A stretch of DNA of 64,000 nucleotides from Pseudomonas iranensis (GTDB lineage Bacteria > Pseudomonadota > Gammaproteobacteria > Pseudomonadales > Pseudomonadaceae): contig NZ_CP077092.1 of the NCBI RefSeq assembly GCF_014268585.2, positions 1,550,001-1,614,000 of the forward strand, in the 5' to 3' direction. A program made the position numbers and the translations under genes. A model generated the notes under the pieces. It was not told where the DNA came from and did not search any database. It was given only the letters and a program-made list of their open reading frames with translations. Every line of letters starts with the position of its first letter. Position 1 is the first letter of the stretch. Shown one piece after another: positions 62,398 through 64,000 of this stretch.

Positions 62398-63873
62398 TCA
62401 ACTACCCAAAGCCTTCGAAGCCAACCAGAACAACCCGGCCGACAGCGCCACGGTCGCCGGCAGGGTCAACACCCAGGCCAGCAGAATAGTCTTCACCGTG
62501 CCACCCTGCAGGCCGCTTTTGTTAGCAACCATGGTCCCGGCCACACCCGAAGACAACACATGAGTGGTCGACACTGGCAGGCTGAAGATGTTGGCCATGC
62601 CGATCAGACTGGCGGTGGTGATCTGCGCCGACATGCCCTGGGAATAGGTCATGCCTTGCTTGCCGATCTTCTCGCCAATGGTCAGCACTACGCGCTTCCA
62701 GCCGACCATGGTGCCCAGGCCCAGTGCCAGGGCGACCGCCAGAATCACCCAGAACGGGGCGTATTCAGTGGTGGTGGTCAGATCTTTGCGCAGCTTGTCG
62801 AGGTCAGCCTTTTCACGGGCTTCGAGGCCTGGCAGCTTGCCGACTTTCTTCGCCGTGTCGTCCAGGCAGAGCAGGTAGCGACGCACTTCGATGCGGCTGT
62901 CCGACGACAGCGAATGGTAGTCCGCTACACCTTTAAGGGTGTGCAGCAGGGCGGTGATGGTCGGTTCGGTCTGCTGCGGGTTGCAGCGGAATTTTTCCGG
63001 CAGGTCGCCTTCCACGCTCTTGCCCAGGGCTAGGAACTCACCCAGCGAATCGGCGTTGCGCTGGTAGAACTGGCTCAGGTGCAGGGTCGCGTCGCGGGTG
63101 CGTTCGATCTGGTAGGTGGTGCTGTTCAGATCGAGTACGAACTGCGCCGGGACGATACCGATCAGCACCAGCATGATCAGGCCGATGCCTTTCTGGCCAT
63201 CGTTGGAACCGTGCACGAAGCTCACGGCCATGGCCGAGATCACCAGGACCAGGCGGTTCCAGAACGGCGGGTGTTTTTTGTCGTCGATCTTGCGGCGCTG
63301 TTCCGGCGTCTTGTGCATCTTCGACAGCGGGCGCCACCATTTCAGGCCGATCAGCACCAGCGCGGCGATGAGGAAGCCGGCCATCGGCGAGAACACCAGC
63401 GAGGCGCCGATGTCGATCGCTTTCTGCCAGTTCACGCCATCTCTCAACGGAATGTCGTTGATCAGTGCGTTGGCCAGGCCGACACCGAGGATCGAGCCGA
63501 TCAGGGTGTGCGAGCTGGAAGCCGGGATACCGAAGTACCAGGTGCCCAGGTTCCAGGCGATTGCCGCGGCGAGCAACGAGAACACCATCGCCAGGCCATG
63601 GCCGGTGTTCACATTGATCAGCAGTTCAACCGGCAGCAAGTGGACGATGGCATACGCCACGCCAACGCCGCCCAGCAGCACGCCGAGGAAATTGAACACA
63701 CCGGAAAAGAACACCGCCAGGTGTGGCGGCATGGCTTTGGTGTAGATAACAGTGGCTACCGCGTTAGCGGTGTCATGAAATCCATTGATGAACTCGAAGG
63801 CGAGGACAAACGTCAGGGCGAGCAAGAGGCTCACAAGCACCCAAGCATCCAGTCCGCTGAATAAATCGATCAT
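62398..63873 (-). CDS. pit: Inorganic phosphate transporter of the Pit family
   Basis: A 491-residue inner-membrane phosphate/H+ symporter. The two PD001131-type signatures are present: FINGFHDTANAVATVIYTKAM and VSFVHGSNDGQKGIGLI. GIPASSSHTLIGSILG and LPVSTTHVLSSGVAG are the paired internal repeats. The central hydrophilic loop is long (about residues 255-375), as in PitA/PitB. It takes up metal-phosphate complexes. Its own terminator follows. Confidence 0.95.
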   Translation of the reverse strand: MIDLFSGLDAWVLVSLLLALTFVLAFEFINGFHDTANAVATVIYTKAMPPHLAVFFSGVFNFLGVLLGGVGVAYAIVHLLPVELLINVNTGHGLAMVFSLLAAAIAWNLGTWYFGIPASSSHTLIGSILGVGLANALINDIPLRDGVNWQKAIDIGASLVFSPMAGFLIAALVLIGLKWWRPLSKMHKTPEQRRKIDDKKHPPFWNRLVLVISAMAVSFVHGSNDGQKGIGLIMLVLIGIVPAQFVLDLNSTTYQIERTRDATLHLSQFYQRNADSLGEFLALGKSVEGDLPEKFRCNPQQTEPTITALLHTLKGVADYHSLSSDSRIEVRRYLLCLDDTAKKVGKLPGLEAREKADLDKLRKDLTTTTEYAPFWVILAVALALGLGTMVGWKRVVLTIGEKIGKQGMTYSQGMSAQITTASLIGMANIFSLPVSTTHVLSSGVAGTMVANKSGLQGGTVKTILLAWVLTLPATVALSAGLFWLASKALGS

Positions 63874-64000
63874 GAAGGTTTTCTGACCCGGTCGTAAGGG
63901 GGCGCGATTATGCCAGAAAAGACAGGAAATCGATGCCCCGTCTGCTCACTGGTCACACCCTTCTTCGATTTAATTTGTTGCAGGGCGTGAAAACCAAGCA
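63874..64000. promoter_or_regulatory. Upstream region of pit
   Basis: 127 bases to the window end, holding the pit promoter and perhaps the promoter of a divergent gene beyond the window. No PHO box could be placed with confidence. Confidence 0.3.

Noticed and set aside
1..64000. tRNA, rRNA, riboswitch, integrase or complete IS
   Set aside because: None was recognised on reading; a tRNA or covariance-model scan could still find something I missed.

Overview
The window is chromosomal DNA from a Pseudomonas of the P. fluorescens group. The evidence is the uniform high-GC coding with typical Pseudomonas proteins (Aot and Liv/Bra transporters, RapA, DinG, PdxH, NhaA, a QuiP-type acylase, CcoM). 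It is also the many intergenic REP doublets built on GTGGGAGCGAGCCTGCTCGC, typical of this group. I see no rRNA, tRNA, CRISPR array, prophage or complete insertion sequence. Most of the DNA is core genome with a few accessory islands.

Layout. 1-6.7 kb: end of a DUF481 outer-membrane protein, an exported MORN-type repeat protein, a cold-shock protein, dcd, a small acidic protein, then pdeM and lhr, half of the ligase-associated DNA-repair operon. 6.8-11.1 kb: the basic amino acid ABC transporter operon aotJQMOP. 11.4-14.2 kb: the other half of the repair set (ATP-dependent ligase and SNM1-like exonuclease), so the transporter sits between the two halves. 14.2-14.7 kb: a repeat element holding three 111-bp tandem units. 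14.7-23.4 kb: a QuiP-like acylase that appears to lack its nucleophile serine, an isochorismatase-like hydrolase, SEC-C and YchJ proteins, two tandem OmpA/thrombospondin-repeat lipoproteins, a DUF1145 protein overlapping a collagen-like protein, and a CopD-type membrane protein.

23.5-32.1 kb: dinG with a candidate LexA box, a large exported GH-A clan glycosidase, a serine beta-lactamase-like esterase, an OmpA-like lipoprotein with a histone-H1-like Lys/Ala/Pro tail, pdxH and a SlyB-like lipoprotein. 32.2-34.2 kb: an AT-richer bacteriocin island with a pyocin-S/colicin-E3-type 16S rRNase toxin, an ImmE3-like immunity protein and two related small proteins. 34.4-41.1 kb: nhaA, a Cds1-like PLP enzyme, an FAD oxidoreductase, a lipoprotein, an unusual SDR and a divergent LysR regulator. 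41.2-43.6 kb: a bufferin-type RiPP operon (DUF2282 precursor, DUF692/MNIO enzyme, DUF2063 partner, DoxX). 43.9-48.9 kb: the branched-chain amino acid transporter livKHMGF.

49.3-64 kb: a DUF2288 protein, a 732-residue tubulin/FtsZ-superfamily protein with T1, T3, T4 and T7-like motifs, a beta-hydroxyacid dehydrogenase, an MHYT-GGDEF-EAL c-di-GMP enzyme, a YkgJ-type cysteine-cluster protein, a spinster-type MFS transporter, rapA, two small conserved proteins, the 37-residue cbb3 oxidase subunit ccoM with an Anr box, a repeat-rich gap and the phosphate transporter pit.

The strongest candidates for little-described biology are the tubulin-like GTPase, the bufferin operon, the short E3-type bacteriocin with extra immunity-like genes, the acylase lacking its nucleophile, and the OmpA/H1-tail fusion. 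Families were assigned by reading motifs, without database searches.
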